Made by a program: the position numbers and the translations under genes | Shown here: piece by piece, positions 26,497 through 35,629 of the stretch | How positions within the stretch are numbered: position 1 is the first letter of the stretch | How the letters are laid out: each line of letters opens with the position of its first letter | Assembly: GCF_901447155.2 (NCBI RefSeq) | Contig: NZ_LR588416.1 | Span: 62,001 to 126,000 of the forward strand | DNA from: Peptoniphilus catoniae | Lineage (GTDB): Bacteria; Bacillota; Clostridia; Tissierellales; Peptoniphilaceae | Direction of reading: 5' to 3' | Length of the DNA stretch: 64,000 nt | The notes under the pieces: model-generated | What the model was told of the DNA's origin: nothing | Seen by the model: the letters and a program-made list of their open reading frames with translations, nothing else | Database searches by the model: none

Positions 26497-27702
26497 TTAT
26501 TTTTTATATCTTTCTGCCAAGGCTATAATTCTATCTACTGCATCTATTGCCTTTTTCTTGTCTTGTGAGAAGTTAAGTCTAATGTGTCTTGTAAATTCTT
26601 CTCCAAATTCTGTGCCGGGTGTTACAATTACATTTGCTTGAATTCTAAGAGCATTTACAAAATCATTAAGGCTTATTTTAAGTTCAGGAAGCATTGGGAA
26701 CACATAGGATCCTCCCTGAGTCTTTCTTGTTTTAAATCCAGCCTTGTTAAACTTTTCAACTAAAGCGTCTCTAATTTCTTCGTGATCTTTTATTCTATCC
26801 TTTAACCAATTTTCAGGTTCACTGAACCAGTCTTTTAAAACTGCTTGTGAGTATCCTGCAGCTCTTAGAGATACAATAGCCTGTAATTTTTCCATTCTTG
26901 CAATTATGGTCTTTGAGCCGTATCCTACTCCAAGTCTGTATCCACTCATGGATTCTGTTTTTGAAGGTCCTAAAATTGTTATAAGTTTATCCTTGTTTTT
27001 CATTTTTGAAATCATGTGAGTAAACTTTTCGCCTGAAAAAATTTGTCTTGAATAAAGTTCATCAGCTATTACTGTAACATCGTACTTATCTGCCAGGTCT
27101 GCAATTTTTTCTATTTCCTCTTCGCTATAAATTACACCTGTGGGGTTATTGGGATTTGAGAAAAGTAAAAGTTTTGAACCTTCCTTAAAGGTCTTTTCCA
27201 ATTCTTCAAAATCTATTCCGGCCTTATCGCTTTTATCTTCATATTTTATTCTTACATATTTTGGTTCACCATCGAAAAATTCCACAAGTTTTCTGTTGGC
27301 AAAGTAGTCAGGGGCAATTATAGTAGCCTTATCTCCTACAACAAGGTTTGCTCCTATAGCAAGAAAAAGTGCTCCTTGGGTTCCGGGAGTAATAATAATT
27401 GAATCCTTATCTAATTTTTCACCTGCAAATTCGCTGATTTTTTCGGCTAAATATTCTCTAATGGATTCTTTACCTCTGTACTCTGTATAGGCTTGAGCTC
27501 CTCCGATTTTAAAACCTTCGTTAAATCTCTCTATTGATCCCGGAATAGGTGTATGGGCATCAACATCTCCGTGAGAAAAGTCAACAGGCTCTCCCTGAAT
27601 ATTTTCACCTAGATAGTTAAAGCTGTCTTCTTTTTTTCTGACTTCCTGTCCTGGAGCATTGTCCACTCCTAAAACCTTAAACTTCTCAAAAATATCTCTC
27701 AT
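26497..27702 (-). CDS. PLP-dependent class I/II aminotransferase
   Basis: Fold-type I aminotransferase related to aspartate aminotransferase-like enzymes, 401 aa. Visible features are SNPNNPTGVIYS (PLP ring/aspartate loop region), IADELYSRQIFSG and the PLP lysine in GPSKTESMSGYRLG; the C-terminal RHIRLNFSQ resembles the substrate-carboxylate Arg. An upstream in-frame ATG at 27714 overlaps the SD (ATGGAGGT), so the ATG at 27702 is taken as the start. The gene immediately follows a DAACS symporter, suggesting import then transamination of the same amino acid. Substrate not identified. Confidence 0.88.
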   Translation of the reverse strand: MRDIFEKFKVLGVDNAPGQEVRKKEDSFNYLGENIQGEPVDFSHGDVDAHTPIPGSIERFNEGFKIGGAQAYTEYRGKESIREYLAEKISEFAGEKLDKDSIIITPGTQGALFLAIGANLVVGDKATIIAPDYFANRKLVEFFDGEPKYVRIKYEDKSDKAGIDFEELEKTFKEGSKLLLFSNPNNPTGVIYSEEEIEKIADLADKYDVTVIADELYSRQIFSGEKFTHMISKMKNKDKLITILGPSKTESMSGYRLGVGYGSKTIIARMEKLQAIVSLRAAGYSQAVLKDWFSEPENWLKDRIKDHEEIRDALVEKFNKAGFKTRKTQGGSYVFPMLPELKISLNDFVNALRIQANVIVTPGTEFGEEFTRHIRLNFSQDKKKAIDAVDRIIALAERYKK

Positions 27703-27717
27703 TTTTACCTCCATTTA

Positions 27718-28929
27718 TTAATTATTATATAAAACTTTCTCATCAATTTCATTTACTGACTTTGCCACTATCAAGGTACCTGCCAAATCTCCTGTAATAT
27801 TTGCAGTTGTGTGAGGTATATCTATAACAGGCCAAATTGCGGCTAAAATCGGCACCAAGGTCAATGGCATACCCAAAGTTTGTAAGAGAACTGTAGACAT
27901 TACAATGCCCGCTCCCTTTACTCCGGCAGCTCCTATGGAAAGAACAAGTCCCATAAAGACAAACTGAACCAGGGATGCAAGTGTTATTTCAAAACCATAA
28001 AGATTTGAAGCAAATACTGATATTACTCCAATTGCTACAGCCATTCCATTCATGTTGCAAGTATTTCCCAAGGGTAGAGTAAAGCCGTAAACCTTCTCGG
28101 AAACTCCAAGTTGCTTTTTGGCAAGGTCAATTGATACAGGAAGAGTTGCAGCAGATGATGTGGTTGAAGCTGCAACAATCATTGATGGCGCTATCTTCTT
28201 AAAAAATAGCATAGGGCTTACTTTGGCAAGTACTTTAACTAACAATGCCTGCATAATAAATATTACAACTATACAAGCTACATAGTCTGTTATTATCATA
28301 TTAAGCACCTGCATTAACATTGAACTTGAAAGAGTAGTCATCATTTCAGCTATAAGGGCGAAAATACCTATTGGAGAAAACTTCATAATAACTTCTGTCA
28401 TTTTAAGCATCATATCTGCGCCTTGTTCTATAAGTTTTACCAAGTCCTTTGTGTGCTCTCCCAACATAAGAAGTATTACCCCTGCCATTATGGCAAAGAC
28501 AATTATTTGTAAGGTGTTTCCTGTTGAAAGGGATTCAAAAATATTTGTAGGTATCCAACTTATAAAGTTGTCGAGAAAACTGTATTCCGCAGCCTCAACA
28601 GTTTGCTCTGTAAGAAGGTCTGTAACTCCCTTACCCGGTTGACTTACAAGGGCAAAAGCCATTCCTATAGCTGCAGATATGGCAGATGTAGCCACATAAA
28701 AAGCAACTATTCTTATTCCAACTGTTTTCAGCTGGTTAACATCACCCATTTTACAAACTCCACTTATTAAAGTAGTAAGTACCAAAGGTGCAATTAACAT
28801 TTTTAACAGCCTTAGAAAAATTTGTCCTAAAAAGCTTATGTATGGCACGTATCCCGGCAAAAATATTCCCAAAAGGGCGCCGAGAATTATAGCTATTACT
28901 ATTTGCTGCCAAAGTTGTAACTTTTTCAT
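27718..28929 (-). CDS. Dicarboxylate/amino acid:cation symporter (DAACS family)
   Basis: GltP/GltPh-fold transporter of 403 aa, eight membrane helices plus two hairpins. Hairpin 1 shows ASTTSSAATLPVS. The TM7 motif reads NMNGMA instead of the usual NMDGT, and TM8 reads DIPHTTANITGD where acidic-amino-acid carriers have an Arg in place of the His. Loss of that Arg argues against glutamate/aspartate and for a neutral or polar amino acid, by analogy with SstT/ASCT-type members. The downstream aminotransferase begins close to its stop. Confidence 0.88.
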   Translation of the reverse strand: MKKLQLWQQIVIAIILGALLGIFLPGYVPYISFLGQIFLRLLKMLIAPLVLTTLISGVCKMGDVNQLKTVGIRIVAFYVATSAISAAIGMAFALVSQPGKGVTDLLTEQTVEAAEYSFLDNFISWIPTNIFESLSTGNTLQIIVFAIMAGVILLMLGEHTKDLVKLIEQGADMMLKMTEVIMKFSPIGIFALIAEMMTTLSSSMLMQVLNMIITDYVACIVVIFIMQALLVKVLAKVSPMLFFKKIAPSMIVAASTTSSAATLPVSIDLAKKQLGVSEKVYGFTLPLGNTCNMNGMAVAIGVISVFASNLYGFEITLASLVQFVFMGLVLSIGAAGVKGAGIVMSTVLLQTLGMPLTLVPILAAIWPVIDIPHTTANITGDLAGTLIVAKSVNEIDEKVLYNN

Positions 28930-29103
28930 AAGAAAACCTCCTTATTTCTTCAGTCTTTTATGTTATAATTATATCATCAAATTATAACTTTATGGTGATA
29001 AAATTTGTTTTTAATCTTTAAACCCTTTACTTATCTATAATTATATAATTAAATTTTACTCACCTATATGAAAAAAGTTTAAAATTTATAAAAGGAGGAG
29101 TTT

Positions 29104-30381
29104 ATGTATAAGCCGGTTTTTAGTGAAAGTTTATTAAATGAAATAAGAAGTAAATTCGCCTATCTCAATTATGACCCGACTTATGGAAAAAGAATTTTTC
29201 TTGACAACGCAGGAGGGTCTTTAAGACTTACCGAGTCAATTACCGACAAGGTCTATTGGGACCTATTTCCTGATTGCCCTTTAAGGTATCACAAGAGAGC
29301 ACTTGATATAAACAAAATTGTTACAGACTCCGAGAAGGAGCTTTTAACCACAGTTTTTGGGGCCTCAAAGGGCAGTATTATGACTGAAATCTCCGCTTCC
29401 TCCTGCTTTTTTAAAGCAACAAGAACTATAGTTGATGGTGTTAAGGGAAAAAATGTTGTTACTTCCAATGTGGAACATCCTTCAGCCTATGACTCCTTAA
29501 AAATAGCTGCAGAGAGAAATAATTTGGAATTTCGTGTAGTTGAAGTTGATAAGGAAACTGGATTTATAAATCCTCAAGACGTGGCGGATCTTGTTGATGA
29601 AGATACAGTTGTAGTAAGTATAATTGCAGCTTCAAATATCAGCGGCAACATTATGGATCTTAAAAAAATTAATGAACTTATTAGAAAAAAGAAAAAGGAT
29701 GTTTATTTTATATCCGATGCGGTACAACATATGCCTCATGGCCTTGTTGATGTAGTTGAAGAAGGTCTTGATTTTGTGAACTTCGCCTTGTATAAGTTTT
29801 TCGGCAACAGAGGTTTAGGAATAGGCTACTGTTCTGAAAGGATGTCAAAGCTTAATCACGATAAACTTATTGCCAAGGATGATTCTGAATGGATGGTAGG
29901 TACTCCGGCACCGACTCTTTATCTGTCAACTTTAAAGGTTATAGATTATGTTTGCTGGATCGGCAGTCACTTTACTGAATCCAAGGATAGAAGGACTCTT
30001 TACTCTCAAGGTATTAACAAAATAGCCGAGCAGGAAAGAGCACTTCTTTACTACGCCCTTGAGGGAGATAAAACAGTGCCAGGTTTAAGACACATTGACA
30101 ATGTAACTGTTCATATAGATACAGAGGATCTAACAAATAGAGATTTAATTATGGCAATAGAAATAGGAGGTATATCCTTTGAAGATGTTGTCGAAGAATA
30201 CTCTAAAAGAGGAGTCACTCTCTTTAACAGAGTCAACACTTCAATATACTCAAAGAGAATTGTTGAGGCTTTAGGTTTAACAGGTGCCATAAGGGTTTCT
30301 CCTCTTCACTGTCAAAACTTTGACGAAATAAGAGAGTTTTTAATTATAACTAAAGAGATAGCGGAAAAATTTAAAAAGTAA
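29104..30381 (+). CDS. Class V aminotransferase-fold PLP enzyme (cysteine desulfurase-like)
   Basis: Fold-type I PLP enzyme of 425 aa. Recognisable parts are FLDNAGGS near the N-terminus, TSNVEHPSAYDSL (His stacking on PLP), FISDAVQHMPHG (Asp binding the pyridine N) and the probable PLP lysine in NFALYKFFGNRGLG. It resembles NifS/IscS-like selenocysteine lyase/cysteine desulfurase relatives, but I see no clear catalytic Cys loop and no neighbouring isc/suf genes, so desulfurase activity is not claimed. Monocistronic, divergent from the symporter operon, SD AAAGGAGGAG. Confidence 0.8.
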   Translation: MYKPVFSESLLNEIRSKFAYLNYDPTYGKRIFLDNAGGSLRLTESITDKVYWDLFPDCPLRYHKRALDINKIVTDSEKELLTTVFGASKGSIMTEISASSCFFKATRTIVDGVKGKNVVTSNVEHPSAYDSLKIAAERNNLEFRVVEVDKETGFINPQDVADLVDEDTVVVSIIAASNISGNIMDLKKINELIRKKKKDVYFISDAVQHMPHGLVDVVEEGLDFVNFALYKFFGNRGLGIGYCSERMSKLNHDKLIAKDDSEWMVGTPAPTLYLSTLKVIDYVCWIGSHFTESKDRRTLYSQGINKIAEQERALLYYALEGDKTVPGLRHIDNVTVHIDTEDLTNRDLIMAIEIGGISFEDVVEEYSKRGVTLFNRVNTSIYSKRIVEALGLTGAIRVSPLHCQNFDEIREFLIITKEIAEKFKK

Positions 30382-30410
30382 TTTAAGCTTTATTTGAAAA
30401 TTTTCCAAAA

Positions 30411-30443
30411 ATAACTCCCGGCTTTTCAGTCGGGAGTTTTTAT
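30411..30443. terminator. Bidirectional terminator
   Basis: Stem AACTCCCG / CGGGAGTT with T-rich tracts on both sides. It can serve the rightward PLP enzyme and the leftward MacAB-like operon. Confidence 0.85.
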
Positions 30444-30459
30444 TAAAGGTTTATAATTT

Positions 30460-31716
30460 TTATTCATATCTAAGTGCATCTATAGGGTTTAACTTTGCAG
30501 CCTTGTTGGCAGGGTAGTAACCGAAAAATATGCCTATAGTCATGGAGAATCCTACTGCAAGGATTACTGAACCGATTGATGGAAGTGTCGGCTCTTTCAT
30601 CATACTTGATCCTGCATAGCCTATAATAGCTCCGAGAATTATGCCGAGAATCCCTCCTATTACACAAATAATTATACTTTCTATAATAAATTGCAGCCTT
30701 ATATCCTTGTTGGTAGCTCCAAGGGCCTTTCTTATTCCGATTTCTCTGGTCCTTTCAGTAACTGAAACAAGAAGTATATTCATTACTCCTATACCTCCTA
30801 CTAAAAGGGATATAGCTGCAATGGCACCTATAGCAAGTTGAACATTTGCCATGGCGGAGTTTGTCTCATTCATATTCTCCTGTAAAGAGTAGGTATCTAT
30901 TTCCGATGACTTTTCCAAGTATTTGCCTTCATTGAAATATTTTTTAATTTTTTCTGAAAGCTCATCTACATTTTTGCTGTCCTTACCTAGGACTAAAATA
31001 TATTGGTAATTCTCCTCATCTCCTGAGGAATTAAATTGGGAATTTGCAACAGTTGTAGCTATGTAGAGACTGGTTGGAGAATCTTCATTTTCTCCACCGA
31101 AAATCCCGGCATTAAAAGGTACATACTTATATATGCCCACTACTCTATAGCTTCTAAGAGAATTATTAACTGATACTTCTATTTCTGATCCTAAGGCTTT
31201 TTCCGTACTTCCTCCGTAGATTTTATCTACAACCTTGTCTGAAATTATCCCCACTTCTCTTCTTCTTTCAATGTCTTCATCGTTAAGAAATCTGCCTGCA
31301 AGAATTTCAAGCTTATCCATGTCTTTAGTGCCCGGTGATGTTCCTAAAATTGAAACATTTGCAGTTTCTCTATCCTTTGTTACAGTTCCTGAATAAGGAC
31401 CTTCTGAAAGAACTATGGATTTAATATCTTCTTTAAAGGTTTCCTCCATCAAGTCTATATCTTCTTTTGTCATAAGGTCGGAGGAGGAAATATCATCGTA
31501 ATTATAACCTTCCTTTGGACCAACCATAACCTGTATAGCTGCGGCATCCATTTGAGAAAAAGCTGATGATATGGTATTTGATAGGGATCTTCCTATTGTA
31601 AGGATACCTATTACTGAAGCTATACCTATTATTATCCCAAGCATAGTTAAAAAGCTTCTCATTTTATTGGCAAGTAGACCTGACAAGGATGTTTTAATAT
31701 TTTCAAGTATTTCCAT
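30460..31716 (-). CDS. MacB-like ABC transporter permease (FtsX/MacB domain)
   Basis: Membrane subunit of an efflux/lipoprotein-type ABC system, about 418 aa. One N-terminal membrane helix (after LANKMRSFLTMLGIIIG) is followed by a large extracytoplasmic MacB_PCD domain (about 45-290) and three C-terminal helices (FtsX domain, with SVTERTREIGIRKALGA). The ATG at 31716 is preferred over one at 31737 because GAGGTGG lies directly before it. It overlaps the ATPase gene by 14 bp. Works with the ATPase and the HlyD-like adaptor upstream. Confidence 0.9.
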   Translation of the reverse strand: MEILENIKTSLSGLLANKMRSFLTMLGIIIGIASVIGILTIGRSLSNTISSAFSQMDAAAIQVMVGPKEGYNYDDISSSDLMTKEDIDLMEETFKEDIKSIVLSEGPYSGTVTKDRETANVSILGTSPGTKDMDKLEILAGRFLNDEDIERRREVGIISDKVVDKIYGGSTEKALGSEIEVSVNNSLRSYRVVGIYKYVPFNAGIFGGENEDSPTSLYIATTVANSQFNSSGDEENYQYILVLGKDSKNVDELSEKIKKYFNEGKYLEKSSEIDTYSLQENMNETNSAMANVQLAIGAIAAISLLVGGIGVMNILLVSVTERTREIGIRKALGATNKDIRLQFIIESIIICVIGGILGIILGAIIGYAGSSMMKEPTLPSIGSVILAVGFSMTIGIFFGYYPANKAAKLNPIDALRYE

Positions 31717-32404
31717 TTGCCACCTCAATTCTGCCATCTGTCATAGTTAAAATTCGTCCCGTTTCTTCTGCAAGCTCGGTATTGTGTGTAATAAGGACTA
31801 TGGTTTTGCCCCTTTCTTCATTAAGCCTGTGGAAAATATCCATAACATTTCTGCCGGTTTTTGTATCAAGGGCTCCGGTAGGTTCGTCTGCAAGGATAAT
31901 ATCAGGGTCATTTGCCATGGCTCTTGCTATGGCGACTCTTTGCTTTTGTCCTCCTGAAAGCTCGTTAGGGTTATGACTTGCCCTGTCCTCCATATCTACT
32001 ACTTTAAGAAGGTTCATGGCTCTTTCATTTCTCTCCTTGGAAGAAACCTTGCCATACATCATAGGCAGGGCAACATTACCTAAGGCGGATATTCTTGGAA
32101 TAAGGTTAAAGTTTTGAAAGACAAAGCCTATTTTTTTATTTCTTATTTTAGACAGGTCCTTGTCCTTAGTTTCCATTGTGTCTTGACCGTTTAAGTAATA
32201 GCTTCCTTCAGTGGGTCTGTCTAAAAGTCCTATAATATTCATTAAAGTTGATTTACCTGAACCGCTGGCTCCTACTATGGAAACAAATTCTCCCTCAAAA
32301 ATTTCCAAGGATATACCATGTAAAATTTCAAGCTCATTAGGCTGACCTATATAGTATCTCTTTACTATATTGGCCATGTCTATAATTTTTACTTCCCTAT
32401 TCAT
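31703..32404 (-). CDS. MacB/LolD-type ABC transporter ATP-binding protein
   Basis: Nucleotide-binding subunit of 233 aa driving the adjacent permease. Walker A GASGSGKST near residue 42, Q-loop FVFQNFNLIP, signature LSGGQKQR, Walker B IILADEPTGALD, and H-loop ITHNTELA are all intact. The family exports antimicrobial peptides, macrolides or other envelope-active molecules through mechanotransmission. Overlaps both neighbours, indicating tight translational coupling. Confidence 0.95.
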   Translation of the reverse strand: MNREVKIIDMANIVKRYYIGQPNELEILHGISLEIFEGEFVSIVGASGSGKSTLMNIIGLLDRPTEGSYYLNGQDTMETKDKDLSKIRNKKIGFVFQNFNLIPRISALGNVALPMMYGKVSSKERNERAMNLLKVVDMEDRASHNPNELSGGQKQRVAIARAMANDPDIILADEPTGALDTKTGRNVMDIFHRLNEERGKTIVLITHNTELAEETGRILTMTDGRIEVANGNT

Positions 32405-34442
32405 TTTTTGCCTCGTCAGATTCTTCTATAGGACCCACTTCCATGCCTGCACTGTATTTATCAGGCATATTAATTACATTTAGACCTTGAAGCTTTGTAT
32501 CAGATGTTATTACGGCTTCATAGTCGTTCTTTTCTTTAACTATTACAGGAAATTCCTCAAGGGTATACTTATTAACCTTTTCTCCTATATGGGCAAGGAT
32601 AAAGCTTTTTCCATTCTTTTCATAAATTGCATTTACAGGTACTGTAAATACATCCTTTTTACTTTCAAAAATATATTTAACTCTAAGGGTCATTCCCGGT
32701 TTTATTTCATTGTTCACGTCTTCAATGGTAAGTTTTGTTTCATAATAAACCTCCCCTGATCCTTGAGTGTTAATGGCTTTATTTTGAATAGGTGTAGGAT
32801 TTATAGATTCAACCTTTGCCTTAAATACCTTTGATGAACCGAGAGCGGAGCTTGTAACCTCGGCATCCATACCGATTTTAATATTATTTATATCAAATTC
32901 CTTAACCTTGGACTTTACTATAATTCTATCTACCGTATCAACCTGTGCAAGGTAGTCTGCCGGTACCTGTCCTTTTATCATGTTAATCTCTGTAACTGTA
33001 CCTGATATAGGTGCCTTTATTACAGTTTTTTCAAGATCTTCATAAAGATGCTTTAAATCAACGCTGTTTACACTGTTGTCTCCTGATGCTCCTGCTATAT
33101 CAAGGTTGCTTTTTAAAGAGCTTATTTCATTTTTTGCAGCAGCTTGTGCCACATCGAGATTTCTAAGGGCACTTTCATAAGCGGTTTTTAAGTCATTGGC
33201 GTTTTTTCTATAGACCTCAAGCTGATCCTGCCTTGACATTTCAGTTTTGCCCTTTTGGTCCTCTCCTAAGCTTAAATCGCTTTTAGCCTTGTTAAGGACA
33301 AGGCCCTGTTGATCTATTTCCATATTGGAAGCCTCTATTTGCTTTTGTGAGCTTTCTATTTCAGCTTCATACTTTGCCTTGTCAGTTTGAGCTAAGGTTA
33401 AATCTTCAGTTAAGCTTTTTAGCTCAGCCTTTAAGGCTTCAAGCTCTCTTTTATCTGCTTCAAGCTTTCCAAGATTTGAATTATCTTGAGGCAAAGAATT
33501 AATTCTGTCTATCTCTTTTCTTATTTGAGTCTCTCTTTCTCTTAGTGAATTTAAAAGTGAATCTGAACCGGGTACACTTGTGTCTACAGAATTTATTTTA
33601 AGACCTATGTCTATAAGCTCCTCATTAAGTCTATCTAAATCTACTGAAGAATTTGTCTGACTACTTGAGGCTGACTCTATAAGTCCTGTAAGATCATTAA
33701 TTCTTTTATTTAAGTAGGACTCTCTTTCCTTTAAATTATGTATTTTTGAGTTTACAGAATTTAGCCTAGAGGAGTTTTCCCCTATAGTTCCTTGAAGACT
33801 TAAAAGCTTTTCCCTTGACTGGTTATAATTTAGCTGTGCCGCATCTACAGAATCCTTTGCTGTCTTATCTGTTGTATTTTCCTGAAGAATTTGAGAATTA
33901 TATCCTAAGCTGATGGATCTTTCATAGTCATCATAAGTCCTTTCAGCACTTTGCCATTGGTCATAGGCTGCAAGAACTGCATTATTGGCAGCTATTAAGT
34001 TTGCATTGGTACCTTCATCTAAGCTTTTTTTAGCATCATTAAGTCTATCCTGAGCATTTTTAACCTGTGTTGATGTAGACTTGTTGTTGGCTGCAATTAT
34101 AGCCTGCTTAGTTTCTATCTGTTGCCTTATAGTGGCATCATCAAGTCTTGCTATAACTTGGTCCTTTTCAATTTTATCTCCAACCTCAACATTTATTTCC
34201 TTAACGGGAAGAGCCTTTTCGCAATAGATTTTCAAACTGTCTTCACTTACTGCCTCACCTTGTTCGGTAACTGCAGTTTCAAAATCTTTTTTTTCTAAAG
34301 TGGTAACTTCACTTCTAGCTATTGGAGGAATTTCCTCTCCCTTAAAGAATATTTTCTTAGCAGCTATAAGTAGGAGTAAAATTATAGGCAATATAATTAA
34401 TAATTTTTTGTGTTTTGATATAAAATTTTTTAGCTTTGACAT
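32397..34442 (-). CDS. HlyD/MacA-like efflux adaptor with long coiled coil
   Basis: Membrane-fusion-type adaptor of about 681 aa, unusually long for a Gram-positive. One N-terminal membrane anchor (KKLLIILPIILLLLIA), then a lipoyl half-motif (LPVKEINVEVGDKIEKDQVIARLDD), a charged coiled-coil hairpin spanning roughly 115-460, the second half (VIKAPISGTVTEI) and beta-barrel parts ending in FTVPVNAIYEKNGKSF. The GTG at 34460 lies within the SD (AAGGAGG), so the ATG at 34442 is preferred. First gene of the exporter operon. The hairpin could span the thick wall; that is inference. Confidence 0.9.
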   Translation of the reverse strand: MSKLKNFISKHKKLLIILPIILLLLIAAKKIFFKGEEIPPIARSEVTTLEKKDFETAVTEQGEAVSEDSLKIYCEKALPVKEINVEVGDKIEKDQVIARLDDATIRQQIETKQAIIAANNKSTSTQVKNAQDRLNDAKKSLDEGTNANLIAANNAVLAAYDQWQSAERTYDDYERSISLGYNSQILQENTTDKTAKDSVDAAQLNYNQSREKLLSLQGTIGENSSRLNSVNSKIHNLKERESYLNKRINDLTGLIESASSSQTNSSVDLDRLNEELIDIGLKINSVDTSVPGSDSLLNSLRERETQIRKEIDRINSLPQDNSNLGKLEADKRELEALKAELKSLTEDLTLAQTDKAKYEAEIESSQKQIEASNMEIDQQGLVLNKAKSDLSLGEDQKGKTEMSRQDQLEVYRKNANDLKTAYESALRNLDVAQAAAKNEISSLKSNLDIAGASGDNSVNSVDLKHLYEDLEKTVIKAPISGTVTEINMIKGQVPADYLAQVDTVDRIIVKSKVKEFDINNIKIGMDAEVTSSALGSSKVFKAKVESINPTPIQNKAINTQGSGEVYYETKLTIEDVNNEIKPGMTLRVKYIFESKKDVFTVPVNAIYEKNGKSFILAHIGEKVNKYTLEEFPVIVKEKNDYEAVITSDTKLQGLNVINMPDKYSAGMEVGPIEESDEAKNE

Positions 34443-34534
34443 CTCTGCCTCCTTCCTCACAATTATACTATAAGTAATGAATCTGTTTATTAATAAATCA
34501 TTAAGACTTTCTAAATTATTTCTAAATTTACAAA

Positions 34535-34558
34535 AAATTACCGTCTGAGACGGTAATA
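34535..34558 (-). terminator. Terminator of sdpR-sdpI
   Basis: Near-perfect palindrome TTACCGTCT / AGACGGTAA followed on the minus strand by TTTTTTG, two bases past the sdpI stop codon. Confidence 0.8.
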
Positions 34559-34559
34559 A

Positions 34560-35201
34560 TCAGTTAACCTCTTCTTTCTTGTAAAGTAAATAGGAGTAGG
34601 CTACGGGGATCGCCACCATTAGTGCAATAAGAGTAATTTCTATATAAGCGAGAATATTATAGAAAAATATAGAGGCAAGAAGCATTAGTATCCCACATAC
34701 AACCCAAAGATATCCCGCCAATCTGTGAGTCTTTTCCCAAACATAATCACTGTTTAGAGTCCAGGGAACTCTTATGCCTATAGAGTAATTTCTCTTAGTC
34801 TTAGGCAGATAGTTTCCTATAGCTATAAACAAAAGGCTTAAAAATATAGTTAAATAAAATCCTACTTTTATATCTTTTCCCAAAGCATAAGCTATAGTTA
34901 TATAAGTAGTTACAAGACACAAAATAGGCACTCCTATAAGAACTACATTAAGGGCATAGTCCCCTTGGTTTTTCCTTTTAGGATCAGCTGATGTAACAAA
35001 ATATGAAATAATATATATGCCCAGCATAATAAGAGGCAGACCGAAAAGGGCAAAGGACTTACTTGCAAAACTATCAGGTATATCATTTGAATTAAAATGA
35101 ATAGCTACAGTATCCGGCAGCCTATTATAATAAACAAATCTTATAATAAAGGGAATTATAAAAATTAATAAACCTATTTTAAATGTCGTCTTTCTTTTCA
35201 T
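34560..35201 (-). CDS. sdpI: SdpI family membrane protein (DUF1648/SdpI)
   Basis: Integral membrane protein of about 213 aa with six predicted helices. The N-terminal DUF1648 pattern (YNRLPDTVAIHFNSNDIPD) and the SdpI pattern (NYSIGIRVPWTLNSDYVWEKTHRLAGYLW) are clear. In Bacillus subtilis SdpI gives immunity to the SdpC toxin and sequesters the repressor SdpR. No toxin gene is present here. The start is set at the third in-frame start (ATG at 35201), with GAAGGTG upstream; earlier starts (GTG 35210, ATG 35207) are too close to the SD. Overlaps sdpR by 23 bp. Confidence 0.85.
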   Translation of the reverse strand: MKRKTTFKIGLLIFIIPFIIRFVYYNRLPDTVAIHFNSNDIPDSFASKSFALFGLPLIMLGIYIISYFVTSADPKRKNQGDYALNVVLIGVPILCLVTTYITIAYALGKDIKVGFYLTIFLSLLFIAIGNYLPKTKRNYSIGIRVPWTLNSDYVWEKTHRLAGYLWVVCGILMLLASIFFYNILAYIEITLIALMVAIPVAYSYLLYKKEEVN

Positions 35202-35469
35202 TTCCATCACCTTCTATAAAATTTAAAATATTTCCAACAAGCTCTTCAAAAACTGAAGCATTTAAACTGTAGTAGATAAAATTTTTCTCCCTTGTATCAA
35301 TTACAAGACCCGCATCCTTTAACAATGAAAGATGATAGGAAAGAGTTGCCTTAGTCATATTAAAGTTTTCTGCAATTTCTCCGGCACTCATTCTTCCACC
35401 CTTAAGCATTAAAAGAATTTCTCTTCTGTTTTTATCTCCCAGGGCCTTAAAAGTTTTTTCAAAATTCAT
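35179..35469 (-). CDS. sdpR: ArsR/SdpR-type winged-helix repressor
   Basis: Small DNA-binding regulator of 96 aa. The helix-turn-helix is visible in SAGEIAENFNMTKATLSYHLSLLKDAGLV, preceded by LGDKNRREILLML. No metal-binding Cys box of ArsR sensors (ELCVCDL-type) is present, fitting the SdpR branch. It is expected to repress its own operon, relieved when SdpI recruits it to the membrane, by analogy with B. subtilis. A perfect 22-bp palindrome just upstream of its promoter is a candidate operator. Confidence 0.88.
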   Translation of the reverse strand: MNFEKTFKALGDKNRREILLMLKGGRMSAGEIAENFNMTKATLSYHLSLLKDAGLVIDTREKNFIYYSLNASVFEELVGNILNFIEGDGNEKKDDI

Positions 35470-35501
35470 ATACTCACCTGTTTCGAATTTTTTCTAATTA
35501 G

Positions 35502-35530
35502 ATTTTAACAAGGTCCTAATAAAAATGCAA
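35502..35530 (-). promoter_or_regulatory. Promoter of sdpR-sdpI
   Basis: Minus-strand TTGCAT (35530-35525) and TAAAAT (35507-35502) with a 17-bp spacer. Confidence 0.7.
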
Positions 35531-35534
35531 GAAC

Positions 35535-35556
35535 TATTTAGAAAATTTTCTAAATA
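35535..35556. promoter_or_regulatory. Perfect 22-bp palindrome, candidate SdpR operator
   Basis: TATTTAGAAAA directly followed by TTTTCTAAATA is a perfect palindrome ending five bases from the -35 box. A diverged copy (plus strand TTTCGAATTTTTTCTAAT, about 35481-35498) overlaps the transcription start region, so two sites flank the promoter. Confidence 0.6.
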
Positions 35557-35629
35557 TTTTTAATGCTTTAGACAACTGTTAAGGTCTATTGCTTTTCTTA
35601 AAGCAAGATATAAAAACTTTTCCTTTAAA

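Noticed and set aside
29104-30381. Cysteine desulfurase (IscS/SufS) label
   Set aside because: Fold matches, but no catalytic Cys loop was clear and no isc/suf neighbours exist, so only a class V PLP enzyme is claimed.
34560-35469. Complete Sdp toxin-immunity system
   Set aside because: Only repressor and immunity-like genes are present; no sdpA, sdpB or sdpC homolog nearby.
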